This document shows, in pieces, positions 8,025-17,917 of a stretch of 64,000 nt of DNA; position 1 is the first letter of the stretch, and each line of letters begins with the position of its first letter. The notes beneath the pieces are model-generated. The model searched no databases. It was not told where the DNA came from and saw only the letters and a program-made list of their open reading frames with translations. The translations under genes and the position numbers were made by a program. Origin of the DNA: an uncultured Acidimicrobiales bacterium (lineage in GTDB: Bacteria; Actinomycetota; Acidimicrobiia; Acidimicrobiales; SZUA-35); contig CALAJV010000002.1 of NCBI GenBank assembly GCA_937922805.1, positions 62,001 to 126,000 on the forward strand, given 5' to 3'.

Positions 8025-11000
8025 CTAAGCGTTAACCCCGATACGCCTTCTCGCACCCAAGAGGAGTGCTCCGGCAGCCACAATCAACAAGGCCAAAATT
8101 GATAGCAGTCGAGTGCTTGATCCGGTAAAGGCCAGATCAGTCTCGTCGACCTCAAGCCGATCAGGCACGCCGTCTCCATCGGTGTCGTTGTCTACAACAG
8201 CATCATCAGTTGCGCTAAGCGGGCTGAGACCGTCGATTGGGGTGCCTTGCTCGTCGGTCGGCACTGCTGTTGTACCAGCGCTGTTGGTGTAGATTCCGTC
8301 GAAGGTACTGACCTGCAACTCGAGGAGGCAGGTAACTTGCTCACCAGGTGGGATCGGTCCGGCTAGATCCTGACAGTCGTCCGATGTCATAGCAACGTCG
8401 TCTGATGAGTCATCTGGGGTGCCATTGTCATCAGTAATGGTCAGATCTGACAGGTGAGTCCCGCCGGTGTTAATGGCGACATAGGTGAAGACTGTCATGC
8501 CGTCTTCGCCCACGTGCGTACCGTTATCCTCGGTTGAACCAGCTGTCTTGACCAACGTGAGTCCTGGGTAGTTGACCGTGGCGTCATCACCGTCGGTCGG
8601 CGGATCGATGTAGGGGTTGCCCTGCTCGTCTACGTACTCATTTCCGTCTTCGTCAGTCGGAGTCGCTGTCGTTCCCGAGTTGTTTCGGTACGGACGAGTC
8701 AACACCTCAAGTTCAAGTTGACAGGTCACGCTGTCGTCAGGGGCGATCGGCCCAGCTAGTGCCGGACATTCGGTTGGGGTAACGAGAACATCGTCTGAGG
8801 GGTCATCGGTACCCGAATCGTCGGTAATGAGCGCGTTACTTAGGTAGGTTCCACCTGTGTTGGTAACGGTGTAGGTAAACGGAACTACCGTTTCCGAGCT
8901 CAGCCAAGTCTCGCCATCTGGGGCGTCGCCAGCGGTCTTGATGATGTCAATACCTGGGTAAACGACAACGGCATAGTTGTTGTCATCGACGTTGTCGAAT
9001 AGTGGATCACCATTCTCATCGGTATACGGATCACCATTAGCATCAGTCGGCGAACCAACAACAACAGCACCATTTACGTAGTTCGGATCGTTAACCTCTA
9101 GCGACAACTCACAAGTCACAGACTCACCCGGCGCAATTGGACCAGCCAAACCAGCACACTCGACAGCAGTAATAACTGCGTCATCAGAAGCATCACCTGG
9201 CGTCCCCGCATTATCAGTGATCGTCAGATCAGTAAGGAACGTGCCACCAGTATTCGTAGCGGTATAGATGAACGGAACAACACCAGGACCACTAACAACA
9301 AACTCAGAACCATCACCAGCAGTACCAGCCGTCTTGATCAACTCGACCGCCGGCGGCAACACAACATCAGATGGATCAGTATCAACCGGATCATCAAGAT
9401 CAAACGGAACACCATCAGCATCCACATAATCTTCACCACTGGAATCTGTCGGATGAGCCGTAGTCGCAGCAACATTTCGATAAGGCGAACTAGTCAAATC
9501 AACCGGCAAATCAGCAGTACAAACAACCGTGTCACCCGGCGCAATCGGACCAGCCAAACCAGGACACTCAACCGCAGTCAACGTCAAATCATCAGCCGGA
9601 TCACCAGCAGTACCAGCATTATCAGTAAGCGAAGCATCAACCAAGAACGTCCCACCAGTATTAGTAACCGCATACGTAAACGTCACCAAACCAGGACCAG
9701 GACTAACAAACACACCCCCATCCAACGCATCACCAGCAGTCTTAACGACCTCAATACCAGGAATCAACGTCTCCGCGTCATCGTTGGCAGCCGGATCTTC
9801 AAACACCGGATCACCATTCTCATCGGTATACGGATCACCATTAGCATCAGTCGGCGAACCAACAGTAGAAGCACCGTTCATGTAGGCGGCATCCGAGACC
9901 GAAAGTTCAGCGGTACAAACGACCGTGTCGCCTGGCGCAATCGGACCAGCCAAACCAGGACACTCGACAGCAGTTAGCGTCAAGTCGTCAGCGGCGTCGG
10001 CCGGTGTTCCGGCGTCGTCGGTAACGCTGACATCGATAAGGAACGTGCCGCCGCTATTTTCCACGGTGTAGGTAAACGGAACCAGACCGGGCTCGCTTAT
10101 AACATACGGCGTGTCATTGGCGGCGGTTCCGGCAGTCTTGACAATGTCGATTGCTGGCGGCAGAACGACCGAAGACGGGTCATCGTCGGTTGGCGGTTCA
10201 ACACCATCGTAGACAACGCCGTTCTCATCGGTCGGTGTTCCGGTTGTGGCCGCGTTATTGGCGTACGGGCTAGTTATCAGTTCCACTGGCAGATCAGCAG
10301 TACAGGTCACGACGATGCCAGGACCAATTGGACCTGCGAGCGCTGGGCACTCTGCTGAGGTGATCGTGACGTCGTCACCAGCATCAGCTGGGGTTCCGGC
10401 GTTATCAGTAATTGTGGCGTTGGTTAAATAGGTACCACCAACGTTCGTTACAGCGTAAGTAAACGTAACTAGACCAGGCGCAGGACTGAAATAGATCTCA
10501 TCGTCATCCACATCGCCAGCAGTTTTCACTATGGCAATGCCCGGGTAGAGGGTGGTTGCATCGTCGTCATCGGACGGATCCTCGAACAGAGGGTCACCGT
10601 TTTCGCCGGTATAAGGGTCACCGTTCTCATCAGTTGGGCTACCCGAGGTCGATGCAGTGTTAACGTAGGTTGGCGTTTCGACGCTCATGTCCAACGTGCA
10701 CGTAACCGCCCCATCGGGGGCAAGCGGCCCCGCTAACCCTGGGCACTCAGCAGCGGTGATTGTGACGTCGTCTCCAGTGTCTCCCGGAGTCGCTGCGTTG
10801 TCCACTATCTCGATATCGGTTAGGTGAGTACCACCAGTATTGATTACAGCGAACGTGAACGTGACCGTTCCGTTCTGATTCATGACATAAGTTTCACCAT
10901 CAGCGGCCGTGGCCGCTGTTTTGATGATGTCAATACCCGGAGGAACCATGACGTCTGCATCATCATCGTCAGTTGGGTCTTCCAAGTTGGGGTAGGGGTC

Positions 11001-14000
11001 ACCGTCATCATTTACTGGAGTTCCAGTCGTTGCGGCATTGTTGTTATACGGGCTGTCTTCGTTGTTGACTGGTAAGTCGAGGGTGCAAGTTACCGTTTCG
11101 CCTGGCGCAAGCGGGCCAGCCAGGCCAGCACAATCGGCGTCGGCGATAGTGACATCGTCAGCTGCGTCTCCGGCCGTGCCTGCGTCGTCAGTAATTGTAA
11201 TGTCGATGAGGTCGGTTCCGCCGTCGTTTTCGACAACGTAGGTGAACGTGACGGTGCCTTCGGGGTCGTTGATGTACAACTCGCCATCATCGGCGGTACC
11301 CGCCGTTTTCGTTATTTTGATTGATGCATCAACGACGATTGTCAGAGGCACCCCTGCTTCATCGTCGTGAGTGTCTTCACCCGACACCAAACTTGAATCG
11401 GGCTCTGGGTCATCAGCATCATCGCCGGAGGTGTTGTCGTCGGGTTGGGAGTCGATATCGGAACCAAACTCGTTACTTCCGTCATCGGTCACCTCGGCAA
11501 AGTTGAATACGGGGTCGCTGATCGCGGCCGCCGAGATTACGTACCTGATGGTTAACGTCTCGGTTTGACCAGCCGCAAGTTCGCCGACATCCCAAACCGG
11601 GTTGGTGTATGTGCCAGCCGATGCAACTTCACTAGCCGCAACATACGTTAGTCCTGTTGGCGTATCAGTAACTTCTACGTCGGGAGCTTCGTCTGGGCCG
11701 TTATTGACAACGGTCAAGCGGAACTCAACCTCTTGACCCAAAATGTACGGACCAGTGGTTAGCAGCTCTTTGTCCAACTCTACGTCGAATGATCGAAGGC
11801 GATAACCGAAATCGACATTGTCTCGGTCTTGGACGTCAGTGATATTGCCAGTGACTGAATCAGTTTCGAGCGCCAAGTTGAATACTGATGAGTTGTTAGC
11901 TGCGGCCAAGCCGTCATCCAAGTCGTAGGTCTGGATGCTCAACGGGTTAATCACGTTGATCCAATAGTCTCCAGCAGGCAAATTTACGAACTGATAGATC
12001 CCGAAACCATCCGTCGTGGTTGTGTAGGGGGTGAGCGTAACCCCCATCTCTGCTTCGTAGTCGGTTCGGTCGGCGGCAGAAATAACTGCGCCAGTGGCGG
12101 AATCGAGATAGAGCGGTCCGTCACCGTTGAAAATCTGGAGGGTTTGCCCTCCGATTGGTCCATCAGTTCCGTTCACGACACCGTCGTCGTTGTAATCCCA
12201 CCACACCAGATCGCCGACGGTTCCCCACACAGGGGTAACGGAAACATCATTAGAAATTACGTTCAGCGAAATTTCTGGGATGCGTCCACCGAACGAGTTT
12301 GTATATATGTCGCCGATGTCGGGGGAGTTGGCCCAATCAACGATCTGAACGCCGTTTAGATCAGTGGTATAAACCGGATCGCCGCCTAAGCTTCCGATCG
12401 GGTTGAGAGTGAGCGACACAACCTTCCCGCCGTTGTTCGGCACGGTTGGCGCCTCGAATCGAAGGGCCGTGACATCGACCGGAGCGATTGGGCACGAAGT
12501 TGCTACTACCAGGGGAGACCCGCCGGGGGTGCACGCCTGCCAGTTAGCTGTGAAGGTACCCGCGGCCACACCGTCGGGTAGAAGGTTTCCGTTGTTCACA
12601 TAGTCTTGGTGGCAAATATCGCCGGGAGCAGGCACGTATCCAACTGCTCTGTTTGAACTGGCGCAGGGATCGAGATTGAGCGACGCTGGATTCACATCGG
12701 TTACCCAGAACGTCTCACCGTTGGTGAACTCTACTTCAGTCAACTCGAAATAGCCGTTGAAATCAGAGGCCGGATCCCGCACTGATTGCTTGCCACCGAT
12801 AACAACCGAGGTAGCGTCCCCGTTGAACGGCAAGATATCGATAAACTCGCCGCCCGAATAACTCTCGCCACCGAGGTTCTTGTAGGTCAAGTCGAAGTTG
12901 AACGGGTCTCCGACGTTGTAGACCTCTTGGGTGGTTTGCTTCAGCACGTCGAAGCCAAACTTAGGGAGAATCGTTAGCGTATAGGTAGCGCTGACGTTGT
13001 TGCCGATGCCGTCGCCGGTGTCGTTGATTCCGTCATCGTCGGTATCGATTGTGAAAACGTCAGCGGCGATATTTGGCGAGCTGAACGTAACGGTGTTTTT
13101 GAAGTTGCCGCTCGTGAGGGATGGGTCGACTAGAACCTTGTACCTGATACGTGGCATTTGATCGCCGGCGTCAATCGAGCCGAAACTCCATGTGATCGGA
13201 TCCTGAGCATTTGGCGTTGGGCTGCTCAACAAGGTCACCGCCGGAGACGATGCCTGATAGGCGGCGTGATCAAGCCATGTGGCCCCACCATCGACGCTAA
13301 ACTCTTCGGTTCCCGCGATGTAGGTTGTTCCAGCCGGGAGGTTGTCAGTAACCGTTCCTGTCTCAGATCCGACCCATAGGCCGAAAACGGTAGGTTCTAT
13401 CTGAAACTCGACTATGTCGCCGCCTCGAACCACTTTGATGCCCGTTGGGACAGTTTCTTTGCCAACAGAAATACCAGAAGGCACCAAGATGTTACGGTCG
13501 GCCGAGTAGATGTTGTAGCTGAAGGCGATGTTGTTCGGATCCTGGACTTCATCACCGGAATTGTCTTGCCAGTCATACCAGGCGTCGTTGTCGTTGTTGA
13601 GGGTCCTCCGAGCGTCGGAATAGTTCGGGAGGTAAGCCTTCGGGCCGTAGCCGGTAGCATCTGGTCTAACCCGCAGGTCATACATCTGCGCCGCGGCAAC
13701 ATACTTGTAGTCGGGAGCGCCGCTCAGATTCGCCATACCAAGGTCGTCGTGGATGTACTCGAACCTAATTTTGGTTACACCACTAAATCCCGAAGCATCG
13801 GCGGGTACGGCCGCATGATCTTCATACCAGTCGATGGGTCCCGCGCTCGGTGCGCCGTTTGAGTCAACGACGGTTCCATCGGCTAGCTGGATTGCGACCG
13901 TTCCATCGCCGTTGGCGTCATCTTCGCAAACGGTTGTATCGAGGTCTGCGAGCGAACCTGTGCCATTCGGAGTATCTGAATACCATGACTTCGTGTTTGG

Positions 14001-15899
14001 TTCAGCATCGAAGAAGTAGCGTTCTCCAGCCCCGCCACCCCAGATATGACCCGACGGATTGTTTTGGGTTCCCCCATTGACATAAGTGGCACTAACCGTT
14101 CGATCCCAGAACATGAAAACAAGCGGACCGCTTGGTGAAGAGTATGACGGGTACTTGTCCCAAGCTGGAACTCCGGCAAACTCGTATTGGGTGGTATCAA
14201 TCTTGTCGCAAATTTGTGACCGTCCACCATCAATTCGGCGGTAGTCATAGATTTGCAGCACGACGGGCAGGACTTCGTTCTTTGCCCGGAGTTGCTCGGC
14301 GATCTTCGGATAGTAAGTTGTACCGTCCGATGTTCGTTGGAACGTCTTGCGGTAGGTCCACGTCCCGGGGCTCGACACTTGAAGTAGGCCCGAGGTGATG
14401 TTGTCGCTGTTGGCGGTTGATTGATCGGCCGACCCGATTCCCCCTGGCTCAACCCCAGTTCCGTAGTTGTCGAGGTTGTTCCCGCCAGCGTCTTCGGTTG
14501 ACACCGGGTCAAAGACTCCCGGGGTGTTGGTAGCGGTATCTAGTTTCTGCGCTTCGTTGATGTGGAAGTACTGGCAAGTGCCCCCACCAGAACAGCTCTG
14601 ATGGCTGTCCACATCAGCTTTGGGGATCCAGATCCCGATCCGTACGTCGAACAGGTCGGAGTCGCCATCTGGGTCTCGGGTGTCGATATTGTCGAGATCT
14701 ATGTGAAAGTTCGGGTCGTTCGTCCCGTCGGGAGTGAACGTCGGACCGGTCCAATCGAATGGGTAGTTCGTTTGGGTACAGCCAACCGTCGCCCCGGGAC
14801 CGTGAGCCCCGTTTAGGCTGCACGGGGTGTAGGTGGCGTCCCAGTCATAAAGGAGGGCGCCAGACGATAATCCGGCGTCGTTGCCTGTGCTGTCGTCGGT
14901 AAAGATGTCCAAAATGTCGTAGTCAGCGTCGAAGAAGAACCCGTCGCCATCGTTGTCGACCAGCTCATCAGGCGAGTCTGCGATCATCGAACCTGATTGG
15001 TAGCTTGCGATCAGGTCAAACTCGGCCAGGTAACCAGCTTCACCGCTCGGTCCAGGCTTGGCGTCAAGCTTGGGCCAGATTGGGTTGCCATCTTTGTCGA
15101 TGGAAAATCCGACCATAGCTTTGGAGAGATTCACTCGAAAATCTGCGGTCACGATCGCTTCGACCGGTCCGTCGAAAGCTGCGGCCGAGGTGCCGTTGTT
15201 CCCGGTAGCAGCAGAGTTAGAAATTCCAGTCGCAGTTACGCTAGCGCCAACGATCGAGTCGTTGATTGTTGCCTGGGTTCCGTCAGTTGCGGCACCCAGA
15301 ACCTTTGATGCCGGAAAGAAGACCTTGTTGGTTCCTTCTCGAGCGAAGCCCATGTTGCAGTACAGCGTTTCGTTGTAACCGTCGCCATCAAGATCTTGGA
15401 GAGCCGAAATCGGAGACACTACCAACGGGTCAACTTCGCAGCCGGACGGAATCTCAATCCATTCTTGGTGAATGGTTCCGGCTGGATCTGGCAATTGAGT
15501 TGTTGAGCTGTACGGGTCGAGCGAAACAGTTGCGGTTAGAAAGTCAACGTCAGAGTCGTTGTTCGATACCTCTACTTTGTAGGTAACAGAATCGCCTAGC
15601 CGAACAACGTCGTTGTCTGAACAAGTGTCTTGACCGTCGAATCCAATGCCGTTGTTGCCATCTTCAACTGTGCTGCCATCAGAGAACGTTCGAGAGCTAT
15701 CGAAGGTGTTGCCGTCGACGCAATCATCGTCGCCGTCGCTGGTGTTGAACGGCTCCGATCCTGTCTTACTGAGTTCGATGGTCACATCTGTGACTGGTAC
15801 TGCAGCTTGCGCCGGCAAGGCCAACGGCGCTGCAAGGATTGACGCGATAATCATCATTGCACCGGCAACGGCCGCATACCGACGACTGATCTGAAACAT
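8025..15899 (-). CDS. Giant LAFTG-anchored surface protein with DUF11 repeats
   Basis: This 2624-residue secreted protein begins with a signal peptide ending near LPAQAAVPVT. It ends with DTDGDGVPDRLEVDE, the sorting motif LAFTG, a hydrophobic helix and ARRR, as expected for a sortase substrate (the LAxTG form is used by class E sortases of actinobacteria). The first 1000 or so residues are Asp/Gly-rich with several DxDxDG calcium-binding-type loops. An SdrD B-like domain (VGDLVWWDYNDDG... TTTDGFGIYQFVNLPAGDY) lies around residues 1220-1330. One degenerate DUF11 domain and then eight tandem DUF11 repeats of about 130 residues follow, each starting like IVKTAG. It is probably an adhesin or surface-layer stalk. 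GGAGATTCTTC precedes ATG 15899. No sortase is in the window. Confidence 0.9.
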   Translation of the reverse strand: MFQISRRYAAVAGAMMIIASILAAPLALPAQAAVPVTDVTIELSKTGSEPFNTSDGDDDCVDGNTFDSSRTFSDGSTVEDGNNGIGFDGQDTCSDNDVVRLGDSVTYKVEVSNNDSDVDFLTATVSLDPYSSTTQLPDPAGTIHQEWIEIPSGCEVDPLVVSPISALQDLDGDGYNETLYCNMGFAREGTNKVFFPASKVLGAATDGTQATINDSIVGASVTATGISNSAATGNNGTSAAAFDGPVEAIVTADFRVNLSKAMVGFSIDKDGNPIWPKLDAKPGPSGEAGYLAEFDLIASYQSGSMIADSPDELVDNDGDGFFFDADYDILDIFTDDSTGNDAGLSSGALLYDWDATYTPCSLNGAHGPGATVGCTQTNYPFDWTGPTFTPDGTNDPNFHIDLDNIDTRDPDGDSDLFDVRIGIWIPKADVDSHQSCSGGGTCQYFHINEAQKLDTATNTPGVFDPVSTEDAGGNNLDNYGTGVEPGGIGSADQSTANSDNITSGLLQVSSPGTWTYRKTFQRTSDGTTYYPKIAEQLRAKNEVLPVVLQIYDYRRIDGGRSQICDKIDTTQYEFAGVPAWDKYPSYSSPSGPLVFMFWDRTVSATYVNGGTQNNPSGHIWGGGAGERYFFDAEPNTKSWYSDTPNGTGSLADLDTTVCEDDANGDGTVAIQLADGTVVDSNGAPSAGPIDWYEDHAAVPADASGFSGVTKIRFEYIHDDLGMANLSGAPDYKYVAAAQMYDLRVRPDATGYGPKAYLPNYSDARRTLNNDNDAWYDWQDNSGDEVQDPNNIAFSYNIYSADRNILVPSGISVGKETVPTGIKVVRGGDIVEFQIEPTVFGLWVGSETGTVTDNLPAGTTYIAGTEEFSVDGGATWLDHAAYQASSPAVTLLSSPTPNAQDPITWSFGSIDAGDQMPRIRYKVLVDPSLTSGNFKNTVTFSSPNIAADVFTIDTDDDGINDTGDGIGNNVSATYTLTILPKFGFDVLKQTTQEVYNVGDPFNFDLTYKNLGGESYSGGEFIDILPFNGDATSVVIGGKQSVRDPASDFNGYFELTEVEFTNGETFWVTDVNPASLNLDPCASSNRAVGYVPAPGDICHQDYVNNGNLLPDGVAAGTFTANWQACTPGGSPLVVATSCPIAPVDVTALRFEAPTVPNNGGKVVSLTLNPIGSLGGDPVYTTDLNGVQIVDWANSPDIGDIYTNSFGGRIPEISLNVISNDVSVTPVWGTVGDLVWWDYNDDGVVNGTDGPIGGQTLQIFNGDGPLYLDSATGAVISAADRTDYEAEMGVTLTPYTTTTDGFGIYQFVNLPAGDYWINVINPLSIQTYDLDDGLAAANNSSVFNLALETDSVTGNITDVQDRDNVDFGYRLRSFDVELDKELLTTGPYILGQEVEFRLTVVNNGPDEAPDVEVTDTPTGLTYVAASEVASAGTYTNPVWDVGELAAGQTETLTIRYVISAAAISDPVFNFAEVTDDGSNEFGSDIDSQPDDNTSGDDADDPEPDSSLVSGEDTHDDEAGVPLTIVVDASIKITKTAGTADDGELYINDPEGTVTFTYVVENDGGTDLIDITITDDAGTAGDAADDVTIADADCAGLAGPLAPGETVTCTLDLPVNNEDSPYNNNAATTGTPVNDDGDPYPNLEDPTDDDDADVMVPPGIDIIKTAATAADGETYVMNQNGTVTFTFAVINTGGTHLTDIEIVDNAATPGDTGDDVTITAAECPGLAGPLAPDGAVTCTLDMSVETPTYVNTASTSGSPTDENGDPYTGENGDPLFEDPSDDDDATTLYPGIAIVKTAGDVDDDEIYFSPAPGLVTFTYAVTNVGGTYLTNATITDNAGTPADAGDDVTITSAECPALAGPIGPGIVVTCTADLPVELITSPYANNAATTGTPTDENGVVYDGVEPPTDDDPSSVVLPPAIDIVKTAGTAANDTPYVISEPGLVPFTYTVENSGGTFLIDVSVTDDAGTPADAADDLTLTAVECPGLAGPIAPGDTVVCTAELSVSDAAYMNGASTVGSPTDANGDPYTDENGDPVFEDPAANDDAETLIPGIEVVKTAGDALDGGVFVSPGPGLVTFTYAVTNTGGTFLVDASLTDNAGTAGDPADDLTLTAVECPGLAGPIAPGDTVVCTADLPVDLTSSPYRNVAATTAHPTDSSGEDYVDADGVPFDLDDPVDTDPSDVVLPPAVELIKTAGTAGDGSEFVVSGPGVVPFIYTATNTGGTFLTDLTITDNAGTPGDASDDAVITAVECAGLAGPIAPGESVTCELSLEVNDPNYVNGAVVVGSPTDANGDPYTDENGDPLFDNVDDNNYAVVVYPGIDIIKTAGDAPDGETWLSSETVVPFTYTVTNTGGTYLSNALITDDSGTDDPSDDVLVTPTECPALAGPIAPDDSVTCQLELEVLTRPYRNNSGTTATPTDEDGNEYVDEQGNPYIDPPTDGDDATVNYPGLTLVKTAGSTEDNGTHVGEDGMTVFTYVAINTGGTHLSDLTITDDNGTPDDSSDDVAMTSDDCQDLAGPIPPGEQVTCLLELQVSTFDGIYTNSAGTTAVPTDEQGTPIDGLSPLSATDDAVVDNDTDGDGVPDRLEVDETDLAFTGSSTRLLSILALLIVAAGALLLGARRRIGVNA
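8200..11330 (-). repeat. Eight tandem DUF11 repeats with two-unit periodicity
   Basis: Eight units of about 390-400 bases each encode a DUF11 domain opening with (I/V)xxKTAG and containing NTGGT, ITDNAGTP, ECPGLAGPIAPG and VTCT. Units alternate between two types at their ends: one has SPTDxNGDPYTxENGDP (units 2, 4, 6), the other SPYxNxAATT plus PPTDDDPS. The region is therefore built from a two-domain superunit. At DNA level, 57 bases are identical at 9004-9060 and 9808-9864 (units 6 and 4), and 32 bases are shared between about 9538-9570 and 9936-9968. This indicates recent duplication or gene conversion in the two-unit register. Confidence 0.88.
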
Positions 15900-16343
15900 G
15901 AAGAATCTCCAATGGAGGCGACGCGCCGGTCGGCGCTGAGAGATCCCGGTCGGTCAGAATGTCGAGAATTCAACTATTGGGCGTGAGAATTCTTTGGAAG
16001 TAGCGGCAACGGCAGCTGTGTCGTCGGCTGCTGTCGCTCACGTCCACCTTCGTCTAGGCCGAACTCCCTAGATCTCCGGCTTGCTCAAATGAGCCGACTG
16101 ACAGGCAACCATCGGATATAGCCCACATCCAACTAGCTGTTTGTCTAATCGATTCTGCCCTGCTGGCAGCCCAGCGGAGGTCGATTCAAAGCAAGCAACA
16201 TCTTCGTATATGAAGGCAAAGCAATCTCATTCGAAAGGCCATGGTCTACTATTTGGAGCCTGAAGCGAAAGAGTTCGCGCATCGATCGTAGGTGCGTGAA
16301 TTCAACAAGACCGCCCTCGCTCAGAAAGAAAGAAACACAATCT
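15900..16343. other. Divergent intergenic region between giant surface protein and acyl-carrier operon
   Basis: About 440 bases without a convincing gene. It holds the leader of the giant surface-protein gene on the minus strand and the promoter region of the acyl-carrier operon on the plus strand. Two copies of GAGAATTC occur 20 bases apart near 15964-15992. I see no riboswitch consensus and no clear terminator. Confidence 0.45.
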
Positions 16344-16598
16344 ATGGAACAGCAAATGAGCGAGGTTTTCTTACGCGTTTTCAAGCTCGAAAAGCCAGAG
16401 CTGCCGGTTCCGGAGCTGACCGCCGATGCCGTGTTGCTGGAAACTGGAATGGACTCGCTTGGGTTCGCTTCTCTCATAATGGAGTTAGAGCTCGAGCTTG
16501 GCTTCGACCCGTTCTCGTCCTCGGCCGAGCCTTACTATCCGAATACCTTCGGCGAACTAGTTGCCTACTACGAAGCGAACTCGGGTAACAGCGGCTGA
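16344..16598 (+). CDS. Acyl carrier protein
   Basis: An 84-residue acidic helical protein with the phosphopantetheine attachment motif at GMDSLGFASLIMELELELG; the Ser of DSL (about residue 37) would carry the prosthetic group. It is the standard size for a free-standing carrier protein but divergent from housekeeping AcpP (Phe after DSLG, and a Pro/Tyr-rich C-terminal segment AEPYYPNTFGELVAYYE). I chose ATG 16344; the frame is open from 16296 and ATG 16356 is also possible. The stop overlaps the start of the ligase (TGATG), so the two are translationally coupled. It probably carries the acyl group activated by that ligase. Confidence 0.9.
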   Translation: MEQQMSEVFLRVFKLEKPELPVPELTADAVLLETGMDSLGFASLIMELELELGFDPFSSSAEPYYPNTFGELVAYYEANSGNSG

Positions 16599-17917
16599 TG
16601 GACAACCAGCTGACGGGCCCGGCCGTTGTGACATCATCTTCGGTTCTGAGTTGGACCGACATACCTCGCGGAGCAGGCACCTTCTTTGGTAAACGGCTAT
16701 TGCTACGAACCAGCGATCCTGCCCTGTTCATCGCGGCAGTGGCCGCCCTGGAAGGTTCGGCACAATCAATCTGCGTTCTTCCTCCATGCCTGGCCGACAA
16801 TGAACGACGATTGATGGTGGGGGACGAGAACCAATTCGATGTGGTGATCTCAGAAACGTCTCAACGACCGGCTGCGATCCGAACCTTAGCGGATCTGAGG
16901 TCGACGATAGACGGGTATCAGGCAGTTAGCTCAGTTTCGGGACACCCAACCGAGTGGACTATCCCGACTTCGGGAACAACCGGGGTGCCTAAGCTCGTAG
17001 ACCATTCGTGGAAGTCATTGACGACCGCCATTCGAGAAAACAAGCGGAAGTCAACCAGCGATGAGCGATGGGGATTGTTATATGGCCACAGTCGGTTTGC
17101 TGGGTTACAAGTTATTTTGCAAGCGCTCGTGCACCAAAAGACGTTACTTGCTCCGACTGCCGCTCTGCCTCTGAAAGAACGAGTGGCCTTCCTCGCTCAG
17201 AATCGGTGTTCTCACCTCAGCACGACTCCAACATCGTGGCGAAAGATTCTGATGCTCGAAGAAGCCAGCGGTCTACAGCTTCAACAAATTACGCTCGGCG
17301 GAGAAGCAGCCGATGAACAAATTTTGAATGCACTAGCCGCACGGTTTCCCCAAGCCCGAATTACCCACATTTACGCGTCGACCGAGGCTGGTGTCGGGTT
17401 TTCAACGAGTGATCGACGACCTGGATTTCCGGTTTCGTACCTCGACCGACCGGCCTACAACCAGGTTCAACTGAAGGTCAGCGACAACCGGCTCTATCTG
17501 AAAAATCCTGACTTAGTTGGCCGGTACGCCAGCGGAGAGACCTTTATCGCCGATGGCTGGATCGACACCGGCGATCTGGTTGACATCGTCGGAGATCGGG
17601 TGATCGTGACTGGTCGAGCCAACGGATTGATAAACGTTGGGGGAGATAAAGTCATGCCCTCGCAGGTCCGCGACGTTCTCCTGTCCTGCGATCCGGTCAT
17701 CGATGCCCGTATCTACGCCAAACCGAACCCGATAACTGGAAACATCGTCGCCGCTGACGTTGTTGTAGATCCAATCTCCGAGCAAGGTCAACCCAACGAG
17801 CTCAGGCACGAAATACTTAGGTACTCCAGGGAACACTTAGCGTCGTTCCAGGTTCCAAGATTTATGCAGTTCGTACCTGAGATTGCTGTGAACGAAACGG
17901 GCAAGGCCCGTATATGA
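16598..17917 (+). CDS. Acyl-adenylating (AMP-forming) ligase
   Basis: The 439-residue protein belongs to the ANL superfamily. The phosphate-binding loop TIPTSGTTGVPK is at about residue 125, the A5 motif is THIYASTEAGVG, the A7 Asp motif is DGWIDTGDLVD, and the C-terminal hinge/catalytic region is GRANGLINVGGDKV. It ends ETGKARI, where the Lys is the adenylation lysine. It is shorter than acyl-CoA ligases (usually over 500 residues) because the N-terminal domain is reduced, as in stand-alone ligases that load carrier proteins. It presumably activates a small acid with ATP and loads the adjacent carrier. The substrate is unknown. The stop overlaps the next start by 4 bases. Confidence 0.88.
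   Translation: MDNQLTGPAVVTSSSVLSWTDIPRGAGTFFGKRLLLRTSDPALFIAAVAALEGSAQSICVLPPCLADNERRLMVGDENQFDVVISETSQRPAAIRTLADLRSTIDGYQAVSSVSGHPTEWTIPTSGTTGVPKLVDHSWKSLTTAIRENKRKSTSDERWGLLYGHSRFAGLQVILQALVHQKTLLAPTAALPLKERVAFLAQNRCSHLSTTPTSWRKILMLEEASGLQLQQITLGGEAADEQILNALAARFPQARITHIYASTEAGVGFSTSDRRPGFPVSYLDRPAYNQVQLKVSDNRLYLKNPDLVGRYASGETFIADGWIDTGDLVDIVGDRVIVTGRANGLINVGGDKVMPSQVRDVLLSCDPVIDARIYAKPNPITGNIVAADVVVDPISEQGQPNELRHEILRYSREHLASFQVPRFMQFVPEIAVNETGKARI

Noticed and set aside
9453..9977. 174-codon plus-strand frame rich in Arg, Ser and Thr
   Set aside because: Overlaps the DUF11 repeats of the giant gene and has the composition of a reverse-frame shadow.
9000..11300. Possible CRISPR array because of regularly spaced similar segments
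   Set aside because: The spacing is about 400 bases and the segments encode DUF11 domains in frame; there are no short direct repeats with unique spacers or cas genes.
13883..14512. 209-codon frame on the minus strand inside the giant gene
   Set aside because: It lies within the giant gene in another frame and has no recognisable sequence.
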